Shown here: positions 9,086 through 16,555 of the stretch, one piece after another | How the letters are laid out: each line of letters opens with the position of its first letter | Position numbering within the stretch: position 1 is the stretch's first letter | DNA from: Pseudomonas fluorescens | GTDB taxonomy: Bacteria; Pseudomonadota; Gammaproteobacteria; Pseudomonadales; Pseudomonadaceae | Length of the DNA: 64,000 nt | Direction: 5' to 3' | Assembly: GCF_902497895.1 (NCBI RefSeq) | Contig: NZ_CABVHQ010000009.1 | Coordinates: 1 to 64,000 of the forward strand | Position numbers and translations under genes: made by a program | Notes under the pieces: model-generated | The model's database searches: none | What the model was told of the DNA's origin: nothing | Seen by the model: the letters and a program-made list of their open reading frames with translations, nothing else

Positions 9086-9893
9086 GTTGTGGCCTCTAAC
9101 GTGTAGGAGGAGTATCAGTCTGATAACGGGTTTGTAATTGGCGGGAAGCCTGGTTAACTTTCTAAAGGGCGAACAAGTGCCTCAAGTTAATATTGATAAG
9201 GTTCAAGGGTTGACGGCCATGTGCGCCAGGGCCTGTAGGCTTGACGGTAGATTGCGCCGCAGCTTTCGTTGTCAGTGATGCAGATCGCGCCGACATGAAT
9301 TGGTTATGCAACTTCATGTCGGCGGAGAAAAATTAATACACAGGATAAGTGTGGGGCAAGTGTTTTTTATATTTTTTGTAAAGTGCAGTTTTTCGAGCGC
9401 GACAAGTTCCGATAAAACAGTTGGAATAAGTTTTATTGAGATGAAGTTGTTCCTTCCGGCTTATATAAGTCAGAATAAAGATAAATGAGTGAATGCCTCA
9501 CTCGGAACAACTTTCTGATGGATGAGTTGAAGTTATTTGATGGTGTCGGAGGGGGTCGGGAACAGCCCGGTCCTTCCTTCCAGTGGCAGGCCTCCTTCTG
9601 TGCGTCCAGTGCGCGAGGACTGTGCAGATACACGCCGCTCGATCATTTTTAGTTGGCAAACTCAAGAGTGAGCCCAAATGGATGGCGCTGCTATCACTGG
9701 CGTAGGGATGAAGGTGCTTTGAATACTGGAAGTGGGAGCTGGTGCTCAGGTTCTGGCGGTTGCAGAGGTCGGAAACGAGGCGCTTCCTGGTGGGGAAAGA
9801 AGGATTTGCAGGCAGATTACTCGCTGAGCAGTCTGAGGTGAATGTTGACGATCAACCGGGCCCCGTGGGAATGCATGGCATTCCCCGCGCCCT
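9086..9893. other. Long intergenic region upstream of the mgo operon
   Basis: About 800 bases separate mgoB from the GntR gene. No convincing gene was found; short open frames of 60-66 codons lack family features and good start signals. The part from 9300 to 9500 is notably AT-rich. The region must hold the mgo promoter. It also carries the inverted repeat at 9288-9324 and a hairpin at 9867-9885 (GGGAATGC, loop ATG, GCATTCCC) just past the end of the GntR gene. Confidence 0.6.
9288..9324. promoter_or_regulatory. Perfect 12-bp inverted repeat upstream of mgoB
   Basis: CGCCGACATGAA (9288-9299) and TTCATGTCGGCG (9313-9324) are perfectly complementary around a 13-base spacer, about 200 bases upstream of mgoB. 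No T-run follows on either strand, so it is unlikely to be a terminator. It could bind a dimeric regulator or form an RNA stem; neither is shown. Confidence 0.5.
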
Positions 9894-10604
9894 TCACTTC
9901 GGTGTTTTATTGCCCTGAGGATCAGTATCGCTCAAATAACGGGTAATCACTTCGACCCCACGGTTGAGGTGATTTTCGAGGGCTTTTACGCACTGTTCGA
10001 TGTTCCGCTCTTCGGTCATTCGCAGCAGGTGCCGATGGTCATCCTGGGAGATTTTTCCCAGGCCCATGGCCTCAAGGTTGAAGCGCAGAAAACGCTCTTC
10101 TTCGATCAGCCCGCTTTCTACCAGGCTCAATAGCCTGCGGTTGGGGGCCTTGCCATACAGGGCCATATGAAACAGGCGGTTGAGCCTGCCCATCTCAGTG
10201 TAATCGGTCTCGGTTTCGAGTGCGTCGATGTAGTGGGCGGCCAGGGTAAAATCGGCGGCCTCAAGCAAGGGAATCGAGAGACGCAGGGCTTCGGATTCCA
10301 GCAGGATGCGCAGGGCGTAAGTCTCGACGGCATCACCTTCGATCAAAGGCGCGACGACGGCACCTTTGTGTGCGGTCACGTGCAGCAACGACTGCGCTTC
10401 GAGTTGTCGCAAGGCTTCACGCACAGGCATGCGACTCACCCCGAACAGATCGGCCAGGTCTTGCTGGCGAAGGGCTGTCCCACACGGCAAGCGACCATCG
10501 AGGATGGCCGAGCGCAAGGTTTCTTCAATCACTGAGCGCGCGAGATGGGCGGGTATCGGTCCGCTGACCGGGATACTGCGCAAAGGGTTCGGCTTCTGTG
10601 GCAC
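9894..10604 (-). CDS. GntR-family regulator, FadR/FCD type
   Basis: This 236-residue regulator has an N-terminal winged helix (LRSAILDGRLPCGTALRQQDLADLFGVSRMPVREALRQLEAQ region) and a helical FCD ligand domain (about 90-215) with the usual R-L-L-E-S-E-A and H-x3-L metal/acid-binding pattern. The GTG at 10604 is preferred. The alternative TTG at 10652 lies inside the palindrome ATTGGATCCAAT, which is probably its own operator. The ligand is unknown; FCD members usually bind small carboxylic acids. Confidence 0.88.
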   Translation of the reverse strand: MPQKPNPLRSIPVSGPIPAHLARSVIEETLRSAILDGRLPCGTALRQQDLADLFGVSRMPVREALRQLEAQSLLHVTAHKGAVVAPLIEGDAVETYALRILLESEALRLSIPLLEAADFTLAAHYIDALETETDYTEMGRLNRLFHMALYGKAPNRRLLSLVESGLIEEERFLRFNLEAMGLGKISQDDHRHLLRMTEERNIEQCVKALENHLNRGVEVITRYLSDTDPQGNKTPK

Positions 10605-10641
10605 GACGACGCTACCCTGCTTTATGAAATGAATGGGATTT

Positions 10642-10653
10642 ATTGGATCCAAT
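10642..10653. promoter_or_regulatory. Palindromic operator ATTGGATCCAAT
   Basis: A perfect 12-bp palindrome sits 38 bases upstream of the chosen GntR start. As I recall, this is the same sequence as the VanR operator of Caulobacter, an FCD-type GntR regulator, so autoregulation is likely. Confidence 0.7.
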
Positions 10654-10660
10654 GCACACT

Positions 10661-10678
10661 AGTGACTGCTCAGTCACT
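10661..10678. promoter_or_regulatory. Inverted repeat AGTGACTG-CT-CAGTCACT
   Basis: Perfect 8-bp arms are separated by two bases, seven bases beyond the GntR operator. Operator-like dyads of this kind suit a dimeric repressor or an element of a divergent promoter. The regulator is unknown. Confidence 0.45.
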
Positions 10679-10724
10679 TGTCAAACCATCGGCGTTCCCT
10701 GTATCCCCTGGACGATCCGCGGTA

Positions 10725-10766
10725 CGCAAATCCCCGTGGGAGCTGCCGCAGGCTGCGATCTTTTTG
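10725..10766. repeat. Single class B REP
   Basis: The string GGGAGCTGCCGCAGGCTGCG followed by ATCTTTTT is one arm of the class B REP family seen repeatedly in the window. Its presence shows that the open frame running from 10678 is not the true lapG start. Confidence 0.8.
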
Positions 10767-10905
10767 GGTCCCAGCGCTGAACCCGACGATCATTCACCTA
10801 AGTCTAGCGCGTCCGGCGAGCCGTGATTTCACGGTGCCATTGTCTTTTACTTATCGAACCTTCACCATCAATCGATTTCCCCCAATCCCTCATGGACGAC
10901 TCGCA

Positions 10906-11607
10906 TTGGCGATACGTTTAGCTCCCCCTCGAACCCTGCGCTGGCTATGTTCAGCGGTGCTTCTGGCCGGCGTCCTGCTGGGTGGCTTGCATGCCGATTG
11001 GGATTTTTCGCTGATCAGTCGTCGAGCCGAAACATTGTACGGTCCTTTGGGTCAAGGGCAGCAGAGAATCGATGCCTGGCAGCGTTTGCTTTCCTCGCAA
11101 AACCAGGCCAGCGAGCTGGAACAGCTCGAACTGGTCAACCAGTTCTTCAACAAACACATGCGCTACGAAGAAGACATCGACTTGTGGCATCAGGTCGATT
11201 ACTGGGAGACTCCGGTTGAAGCCTTATGGAAGGGCGCAGGCGACTGTGAGGACTACGCCATTGCCAAGTACTTCAGCCTGCGCCGTCTCGGGGTCTCCAG
11301 CGACAAACTGCGGATTACCTACGTCAAGGCCTTGCGCTTGAACCGCGCGCACATGGTGCTGACCTATTACTCGCGCCCGGACGCCATGCCGCTGGTCCTC
11401 GACAGCCTGATCGACACCATCAAGCCGGCCAGTCAACGAACCGACTTGCTGCCGGTCTACTCCTTCAATGCCGAAGGATTATGGCTGCCGGGGGCCGAGA
11501 GCAACAAGAAAGTCGGTGATACCAAGCGCTTGTCGCGCTGGCAGGACGTATTGAAAAGAATGCAGGCCGAAGGTTTTCCAGTCGAGACTGTTGATGTCCC
11601 TGTTTAA
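10906..11607 (+). CDS. lapG: LapG, periplasmic cysteine protease
   Basis: A 233-residue transglutaminase-like cysteine peptidase (BTLCP family). From the TTG at 10906 it has a signal/membrane helix (about 12-30) and the catalytic triad C114 (GAGDCEDYAIAKY), H149 (NRAHMVL) and D166 (VLDSLID). In P. fluorescens LapG cuts the N terminus of the adhesin LapA when the c-di-GMP receptor LapD does not sequester it. An upstream in-frame ATG at 10678 reads through a REP and is rejected. The next gene, lapD, overlaps the last bases but is broken. Confidence 0.9.
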   Translation: MAIRLAPPRTLRWLCSAVLLAGVLLGGLHADWDFSLISRRAETLYGPLGQGQQRIDAWQRLLSSQNQASELEQLELVNQFFNKHMRYEEDIDLWHQVDYWETPVEALWKGAGDCEDYAIAKYFSLRRLGVSSDKLRITYVKALRLNRAHMVLTYYSRPDAMPLVLDSLIDTIKPASQRTDLLPVYSFNAEGLWLPGAESNKKVGDTKRLSRWQDVLKRMQAEGFPVETVDVPV

Positions 11608-11803
11608 ATAACTGTTGATCGCTATTTGTCTATTCCTGGTGGTCGCCTTCAGCGGCAGCTTCATGGTCAGCCTCCAGCGCGCCGCCCACAGCATCGACTT
11701 GCCGCTGATTGCCGAACGAGTGGAGACCGAGGGCGAGCTCCTGGTGATTCGCGAGATGGGCCTGTACGGCGAAGGCCAGGGCGAGCCTGTGCCCTGGAAG
11801 TGA
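11594..11803 (+). pseudogene. lapD: lapD remnant (N-terminal helix joined to EAL-like tail)
   Basis: An ATG at 11594 overlaps the end of lapG in the normal lapGD manner. It starts MSLFK, then a TAA at 11609-11611 replaces codon 6. After the stop the frame continues LLIAICLFLVVAFSGSFMVS, the characteristic first helix of LapD. From about 11680 it switches to LPLIAERVETEGELLVIREM, resembling the end of an EAL domain, and stops at 11803. Nearly all of the periplasmic, HAMP, GGDEF and EAL sequence is gone, so LapD is lost. Confidence 0.82.
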
Positions 11804-11824
11804 AGTAATTTCCAGATTCAGCAC

Positions 11825-11970
11825 TGTCCCCGTAGCAGCTGCCGAAGGCCGCGTTCGGCTGCGCAGCAGTCGTAAATCCTGCTTCCACGATTTGTCTGGA
11901 ATACCGCAGTGCCTGACTTTGCGGCTGCTTCGCAGCCGAACGCAGCCTTCGGCAGCTGCTACATGGTTCG
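11825..11970. repeat. REPIN, class C inverted pair
   Basis: GTAGCAGCTGCCGAAGG at about 11830 is repeated in inverse orientation as CCTTCGGCAGCTGCTAC near 11945-11961. The same flanking words (TTCAGCACTGT and GGTTCGCGTAACG) occur around the copy at 59.4 kb, so this is one element family. Confidence 0.8.
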
Positions 11971-12019
11971 CGTAACGATAGGGCAAGCCCCCTCCGACAA
12001 AGGACGCTTTAACCGGGTT

Positions 12020-12358
12020 TCAGATCAACCCTGTCTCATCATCATCGATCAGATGACTCAAACCACCCAGGGCTTCACAGGCCTGGGTCCGGTCCATCAG
12101 CTTGGCCTGGGCTGCCGGCGGCAGGTCGGTGACACGAATCACCCCTTTGCTGGTCAGCACCTGAATCAGGTCGTCGAGTACCCGGATCATATCCAGGTCG
12201 CTCTGCTTGAGTTGCTTGAGGCTGGTTTCCAGCGCTTCGTTGGCGTACCAGGCCTGGATTTCATGGTGGTCGGCGGGGAGCGTTTCCGTCGCTTCGGCGT
12301 AGGCGGCGGCTTCCACGCGAATCAGCTGACCTTGAGCATCGCGTTGCACGTAGAACAT
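12020..12358 (-). CDS. Conserved Pseudomonas hypothetical protein, 112 aa
   Basis: An acidic, mostly helical 112-residue protein without signal peptide or membrane segment. It resembles a family common in Pseudomonas that is often labelled 'tryptophan synthase subunit beta like', a name without functional support because it lacks any PLP-enzyme feature. Landmarks are MFYVQRDAQGQL at the start, SDLDMIRVLDDLIQVL in the centre and a DDDETGLI terminus. Function unknown. Confidence 0.75.
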   Translation of the reverse strand: MFYVQRDAQGQLIRVEAAAYAEATETLPADHHEIQAWYANEALETSLKQLKQSDLDMIRVLDDLIQVLTSKGVIRVTDLPPAAQAKLMDRTQACEALGGLSHLIDDDETGLI

Positions 12359-12466
12359 TGAGAATCCCTCATGAATGGACCCGCGTCATGCTGGCAGCAG
12401 CATAGGCCAACTGGGTGCGAGCATGCGGTGGGAAGAGAAATCATCACGCTCACTGGCCGCCCATGG

Positions 12467-12559
12467 AAAAGATCGCAGCCTGCGGATTTGCGTACGACCT
12501 CGAATTCGCGGCTGTACCCGGACCGCGTGTAGGAGCTGCCGCAGGCTGCGATCTTTTGA
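12467..12559. repeat. REPIN, class B inverted pair
   Basis: AAAGATCGCAGCCTGCGG at about 12468 is paired with TAGGAGCTGCCGCAGGCTGC at about 12530-12549. The first arm is shortened. Confidence 0.8.
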
Positions 12560-12580
12560 TCTTTGAAATAAGTCATATCG

Positions 12581-12625
12581 TTATTCTCTAACGGTATTTA
12601 AATTCATGTTCTTATATCTATAAAG
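12581..12625 (+). promoter_or_regulatory. AT-rich candidate sulfur-control promoter region
   Basis: TTATTCTCTAACGG begins an AT-rich stretch in otherwise GC-rich DNA upstream of the TauD/ABC operon. A closely similar word (TTATTCCTTAACGA) precedes the hydrolase gene at 62.8 kb. It may be a CysB-type activator site; this is inference. Confidence 0.4.
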
Positions 12626-12745
12626 TCAAACCCCTGCGTACCTGCCGACCAATCGGCGCGCCGCACGAAATGAACCAACACGGGACCTCCGTGAGTTTCT
12701 GATCGACGCGCGCGCCCTTGAGCGTGCCATGCGTGGGAGTGATTT

Positions 12746-13642
12746 ATGTCTGCAGTTACTGCTTTCCCAAGCGCCGCGAACATCGCGCCGCAAACTTTTG
12801 AAATCCGTCCGTTCAGCGGTGCCGTGGGTGCCGAAATCATCGGCCTCGACCTGGCATTGCCGATCAACGACCAGGACTTCTCCCGCATTCACCGTGCGCA
12901 TCTGGACCATCACGTGGTGGTGTTTCGCGATCAGCGCATAACCCCGGAACAGCAAATCGCCTTCAGCCGCCGCTTCGGGGTTTTGCAGATTCATGTGCTC
13001 AAGCAATTCCTGCTGGCTGGCCACCCGGAAATCCTCATCGTCTCCAACATCATCGAGAACGGCCAATCCATCGGTCTGGGCGATGCCGGCAAATTCTGGC
13101 ATTCCGACCTTTCCTACAAAGAGCTGCCAAGCCTGGGCTCGATGCTGCATGCCCAGGAGCTGCCGGCCGAAGGCGGCGACACTCTGTTCGCCGACATGCA
13201 CAAAGCCTGGGACGGGCTGCCCGAAGCGCTGCGCAAAGCGGTCGAAGGTCGCTCGGCCGCACACTCTTACACCGCGCGCTATAGCGAAACCAAATTCGCA
13301 GGCAACTGGCGCCCGACTCTGACCCCGGAGCAGCTCGCTCAGGTCAACGAAGTGGTGCATCCGATCGTCCGCACCCATCCGGAAAACGGCCGCCAGGCAC
13401 TGTTCGTCAGCGAGGGGTTCACCACCCGCATTGTCGGCCTGCCCGAAGACGAAAGTCAGCAACTGCTGGCCGAGCTCTACGCCCACAGCGTGCGGCCGGA
13501 AAACATCTATCGCCACCAATGGCAGCCCCACGACCTGGTGTTCTGGGACAACCGCTCGCTGATCCACCTCGCCGCCGGGTGCCCGAGCCATCTGCGCCGC
13601 AAGCTCTATCGCACCACCATTCAGGGCGACGCCCCTTACTGA
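12746..13642 (+). CDS. TauD/TfdA-family Fe(II)/2-oxoglutarate dioxygenase
   Basis: A 298-residue dioxygenase with the facial triad in FWHSDLS (His and Asp) and a distal His in NRSLIHLAAG, plus the 2-oxoglutarate-binding Arg near RRKLYRTT. Family members hydroxylate taurine, alkylsulfonates, alkyl sulfates or phenoxy acids to release the acid. It is first in a four-gene plus-strand operon with a sulfonate-type ABC importer, so a sulfur-ester or sulfonate substrate is likely. It is not close enough to TauD proper to assign taurine. Confidence 0.88.
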   Translation: MSAVTAFPSAANIAPQTFEIRPFSGAVGAEIIGLDLALPINDQDFSRIHRAHLDHHVVVFRDQRITPEQQIAFSRRFGVLQIHVLKQFLLAGHPEILIVSNIIENGQSIGLGDAGKFWHSDLSYKELPSLGSMLHAQELPAEGGDTLFADMHKAWDGLPEALRKAVEGRSAAHSYTARYSETKFAGNWRPTLTPEQLAQVNEVVHPIVRTHPENGRQALFVSEGFTTRIVGLPEDESQQLLAELYAHSVRPENIYRHQWQPHDLVFWDNRSLIHLAAGCPSHLRRKLYRTTIQGDAPY

Positions 13643-13678
13643 TCGACCACGGCACTTCCTATAGCCAGGAGCACTTCC

Positions 13679-14698
13679 ATGTCCAAACCAATCAAATCCG
13701 TGGCCGTCAGCATCGGCCTGGGGTTCAGCCTGCTCGCCAGTAGCCTGCTCGCCCCGAGCGTCGCCCATGCCGAAGGCGAGATCCGCATCGCCGAACAGTT
13801 CGGCATTGTTTACCTGTTGCTCAACGTGGTGCGCGATCAAAACCTGATCGAAAAACACGGTAAGGAGGAGGGCATCGAGATCAAGGTCGACTGGACCCAA
13901 CTGTCCGGCGGCGCGGCGGTCAACGATGCGTTGCTCTCCGGTTCCATCGATATCGCCGGTGCCGGGGTCGGTCCGCTGCTGACCATCTGGGACCGCACCC
14001 ACGGCAAGCAGAACGTCAAGGCCGTGGCTTCCCTGGGCAATTTCCCGTACTACTTGGTGAGCAACAATCCGCAAGTCAAAACCATCGCCGACTTCACCGA
14101 GAAGGACCGCATCGCCGTGCCAGCGGTCGGCGTTTCCGTGCAGTCGCGTTTCCTGCAATACGCCGCCGCCAAGCAATGGGGCGACAAGGATTTCAACCGC
14201 CTGGACAAGTACACCATCGCCGTCCCGCACCCGGACGCCACTGCCGCGTTGATCGCCGGGGGCACCGAGTTGACCGGGCATTTTTCCAACCCGCCGTTCC
14301 AGGATCAGGCGCTGAAAAACCCCAAGGTGCATGTAGTACTCAATACCTACGACCTGCTTGGCCCGAACTCGCCAACCGTGCTGTTCGCCACCGAGAAGTT
14401 CCGCAACGAGAACCCGAAAACCTACAAAGCCTTCATCGAAGCCCTGACCGAAGCCGCCGAGTTTGCCCAGAACGACAAAGGCGCGGCCGCTGACACCTAC
14501 ATCCGCGTGACCAAAGCCAAAATCGATCGCGCCGACTTGCTGAAAATCATCGACAACCCGCAGTTCGAATTCAGCGTCACACCGAAAAATACCTATCCTT
14601 TGGCGGAGTTTCTCTACCGCGTTGGCGCGCTCAAAAACAAACCCGAATCATGGAAGGACTACTTCTTCCAGGATGCGAAACCGCTGCAAGGGAGCTGA
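13679..14698 (+). CDS. ABC transporter substrate-binding protein, sulfonate/sulfate-ester type
   Basis: A 339-residue periplasmic binding protein with an N-terminal signal peptide (cleavage probably after AHAEG, about residue 32). It has the SsuA/TauA/NitT-type fold: LSGGAAVNDALLSGSIDIAGAGVGPLL in the centre and PTVLFATEKFRNENP later. A GGAG lies before the ATG. It probably binds the substrate later attacked by the adjacent dioxygenase. The specific ligand cannot be read from sequence. Confidence 0.9.
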   Translation: MSKPIKSVAVSIGLGFSLLASSLLAPSVAHAEGEIRIAEQFGIVYLLLNVVRDQNLIEKHGKEEGIEIKVDWTQLSGGAAVNDALLSGSIDIAGAGVGPLLTIWDRTHGKQNVKAVASLGNFPYYLVSNNPQVKTIADFTEKDRIAVPAVGVSVQSRFLQYAAAKQWGDKDFNRLDKYTIAVPHPDATAALIAGGTELTGHFSNPPFQDQALKNPKVHVVLNTYDLLGPNSPTVLFATEKFRNENPKTYKAFIEALTEAAEFAQNDKGAAADTYIRVTKAKIDRADLLKIIDNPQFEFSVTPKNTYPLAEFLYRVGALKNKPESWKDYFFQDAKPLQGS

Positions 14699-14703
14699 CA
14701 GCA

Positions 14704-15564
14704 ATGAACGCACCTGTGCAAGGCCACACGGCCAGCAACCTGATCACAGCAGCGCCAGCGCTGCTGTCGGTCGACCACGTCAGCCTCGAGTACCGCACCC
14801 CGCAGCGCGTCGTTCGGGCGACTCACCAGGTCAGCTTCGAGATCGATCCTGCCGACCGCTTCGTTCTGCTCGGTCCTTCGGGTTGCGGCAAATCGACTCT
14901 GCTCAAGGCGATTGCCGGGTTTATCCAACCCTGCGAAGGACAGATCCGTCTGCAGGGGCAAACCGTTACCACACCGGGGCCGGACCGGATCGTGGTGTTC
15001 CAGGAGTTCGATCAACTGCCGCCGTGGAAGACCGTTAAACAGAACGTCATGTTCCCGCTGCTCGCCTCAAAAACCCTCAAGCGCCGCGAAGCCGAGGAAC
15101 GGGCGCTGCACTACCTGGACAAGGTCGGTCTGGCGGCGTTTGCCGATGCCTATCCGCATACCTTGTCCGGCGGTATGAAAGCTCGCGTAGCAATTGCCCG
15201 GGCCCTGGCGATGCAGCCGAAGATCCTGCTGATGGACGAACCCTTCGCCGCCCTCGACGCCCTGACCCGACGCAAGATGCAGGAAGAATTGCTGCTGCTC
15301 TGGGAGGAGGTGCGCTTCACCTTGCTGTTCGTCACTCACTCCATTGAAGAGGCGCTGGTGGTGGGTAATCGCATCCTGTTGCTGTCGCCGCATCCGGGGC
15401 GCGTACGCGCAGAAGTCCACAGCCATCAGTACGATTTGCACAGCCTCGGTGGCGTGGAGTTTCAGCAATCGGCGCGGCGCATTCATCGGCTGTTGTTTGA
15501 TGAAGGCCAGTCGGTTGAATCCAGTCGTGAACTGGATTTCGCCGATATTCGCATCGCTTATTGA
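14704..15564 (+). CDS. ABC transporter ATP-binding protein, SsuB/TauB type
   Basis: A 286-residue ATPase with Walker A (GPSGCGKST), signature (TLSGGMKARVAIARAL) and Walker B (ILLMDEPFAALDA) motifs and an H-loop in FVTHSIEEAL. The start MNAPVQG at 14704 follows the binding-protein stop by a few bases; an earlier frame extension overlaps that gene. It powers import by the neighbouring permease. Confidence 0.93.
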   Translation: MNAPVQGHTASNLITAAPALLSVDHVSLEYRTPQRVVRATHQVSFEIDPADRFVLLGPSGCGKSTLLKAIAGFIQPCEGQIRLQGQTVTTPGPDRIVVFQEFDQLPPWKTVKQNVMFPLLASKTLKRREAEERALHYLDKVGLAAFADAYPHTLSGGMKARVAIARALAMQPKILLMDEPFAALDALTRRKMQEELLLLWEEVRFTLLFVTHSIEEALVVGNRILLLSPHPGRVRAEVHSHQYDLHSLGGVEFQQSARRIHRLLFDEGQSVESSRELDFADIRIAY

Positions 15565-15583
15565 GCTAATGGAGGATTGCCCG

Positions 15584-16450
15584 ATGAGCCATTCATCACC
15601 CGTACGCCAGGAATACGAAGTTGCATTGGAACCGCTGCTGAGCGTCCCGCTGGAGCGCGAACTGCCCCTCGGTCAGCGCCTCTGGCAACAAGGCTGGTTA
15701 CGCAAAAGCCTGATCCTGATTTTGCTCGCGGTGCTCTGGGAAGTCGTCGCCCGCCTCCAGAACAACGACCTGCTGCTGCCCAGCTTCCTGCAAACCAGCA
15801 GCGCACTTTACGAAGGTCTGCTCAGCGGCGAGTTGCTGGGCAAGGTCGGTATTTCCCTGGTGGTGCTGCTCAAGGGTTACCTGATCGGCATCGTCCTGGC
15901 CTTCGCCTTGACCACCCTGGCAGTCTCGACTCAGTTCGGTCGCGATCTGCTGAGCACCCTGACCTCGATGTTCAACCCATTGCCGGCCATTGCCCTGTTG
16001 CCGCTGGCCCTGCTGTGGTTCGGCCTGGGACAGAACAGCTTGATCTTCGTGCTGGTGCATTCGGTGCTCTGGGCTTTGGCCTTGAACACCTACGCCGGCT
16101 TTCTCGGCGTCTCGGAAACCCTGCGCATGGCCGGGCGCAATTACGGTTTGAAGGGCATTCGCTTCGTACTGTTCATCCTGATCCCGGCTGCACTGCCATC
16201 AATCCTCGCCGGGCTGAAAATCGGCTGGGCCTTTGCCTGGCGCACGTTGATTGCGGCGGAACTGGTATTCGGCGCAACGAGTGGCAAGGGTGGGTTGGGC
16301 TGGTACATTTTCCAGAACCGAAATGAGCTGTACACCGACAAGGTTTTTGCCGGGTTGGCGGTGGTGATTCTGATTGGCTTGCTGGTGGAGAACCTGGTGT
16401 TTGATACGTTGGAGCGGGTGACGGTGAAGCGGTGGGGGATGCAGCGGTAG
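15584..16450 (+). CDS. ABC transporter permease, SsuC/TauC type
   Basis: A 288-residue inner-membrane permease with about six hydrophobic segments. The EAA loop that contacts the ATPase lies around ETLRMAGRNYGLKGIRFV. The ATG at 15584 follows a GGAGG. It completes an operon of dioxygenase, binding protein, ATPase and permease for uptake and cleavage of an organosulfur compound, likely induced by sulfate limitation. Confidence 0.92.
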   Translation: MSHSSPVRQEYEVALEPLLSVPLERELPLGQRLWQQGWLRKSLILILLAVLWEVVARLQNNDLLLPSFLQTSSALYEGLLSGELLGKVGISLVVLLKGYLIGIVLAFALTTLAVSTQFGRDLLSTLTSMFNPLPAIALLPLALLWFGLGQNSLIFVLVHSVLWALALNTYAGFLGVSETLRMAGRNYGLKGIRFVLFILIPAALPSILAGLKIGWAFAWRTLIAAELVFGATSGKGGLGWYIFQNRNELYTDKVFAGLAVVILIGLLVENLVFDTLERVTVKRWGMQR

Positions 16451-16555
16451 GGAGGGCTTGATGTTCAGATGACACAAGCAAAAGTGCTTATGCTTGCACC
16501 GCAATAAACGCTCTGATTTCCGCACCGCTTGGACGTCACCAATTTTGCAGGTCTT

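Noticed and set aside
9433..9841. Open frames of 62-66 codons in the gap between mgoB and the GntR gene
   Set aside because: They lack ribosome sites and family features, and their composition is unlike the surrounding genes.
9867..9885. GGGAATGC-ATG-GCATTCCC as an intrinsic terminator for the GntR gene
   Set aside because: The stem is good, but no T run follows on the minus strand, so it is noted only as a hairpin.
10678..10905. N-terminal extension of lapG to an ATG at 10678
   Set aside because: The extension runs through a REP element and would place the signal peptide about 90 residues from the N terminus.
12020..12358. Tryptophan synthase beta-subunit identity for the 112-residue protein
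   Set aside because: The protein has no PLP-binding lysine region and is far too short; the label used for this family is a naming artefact.
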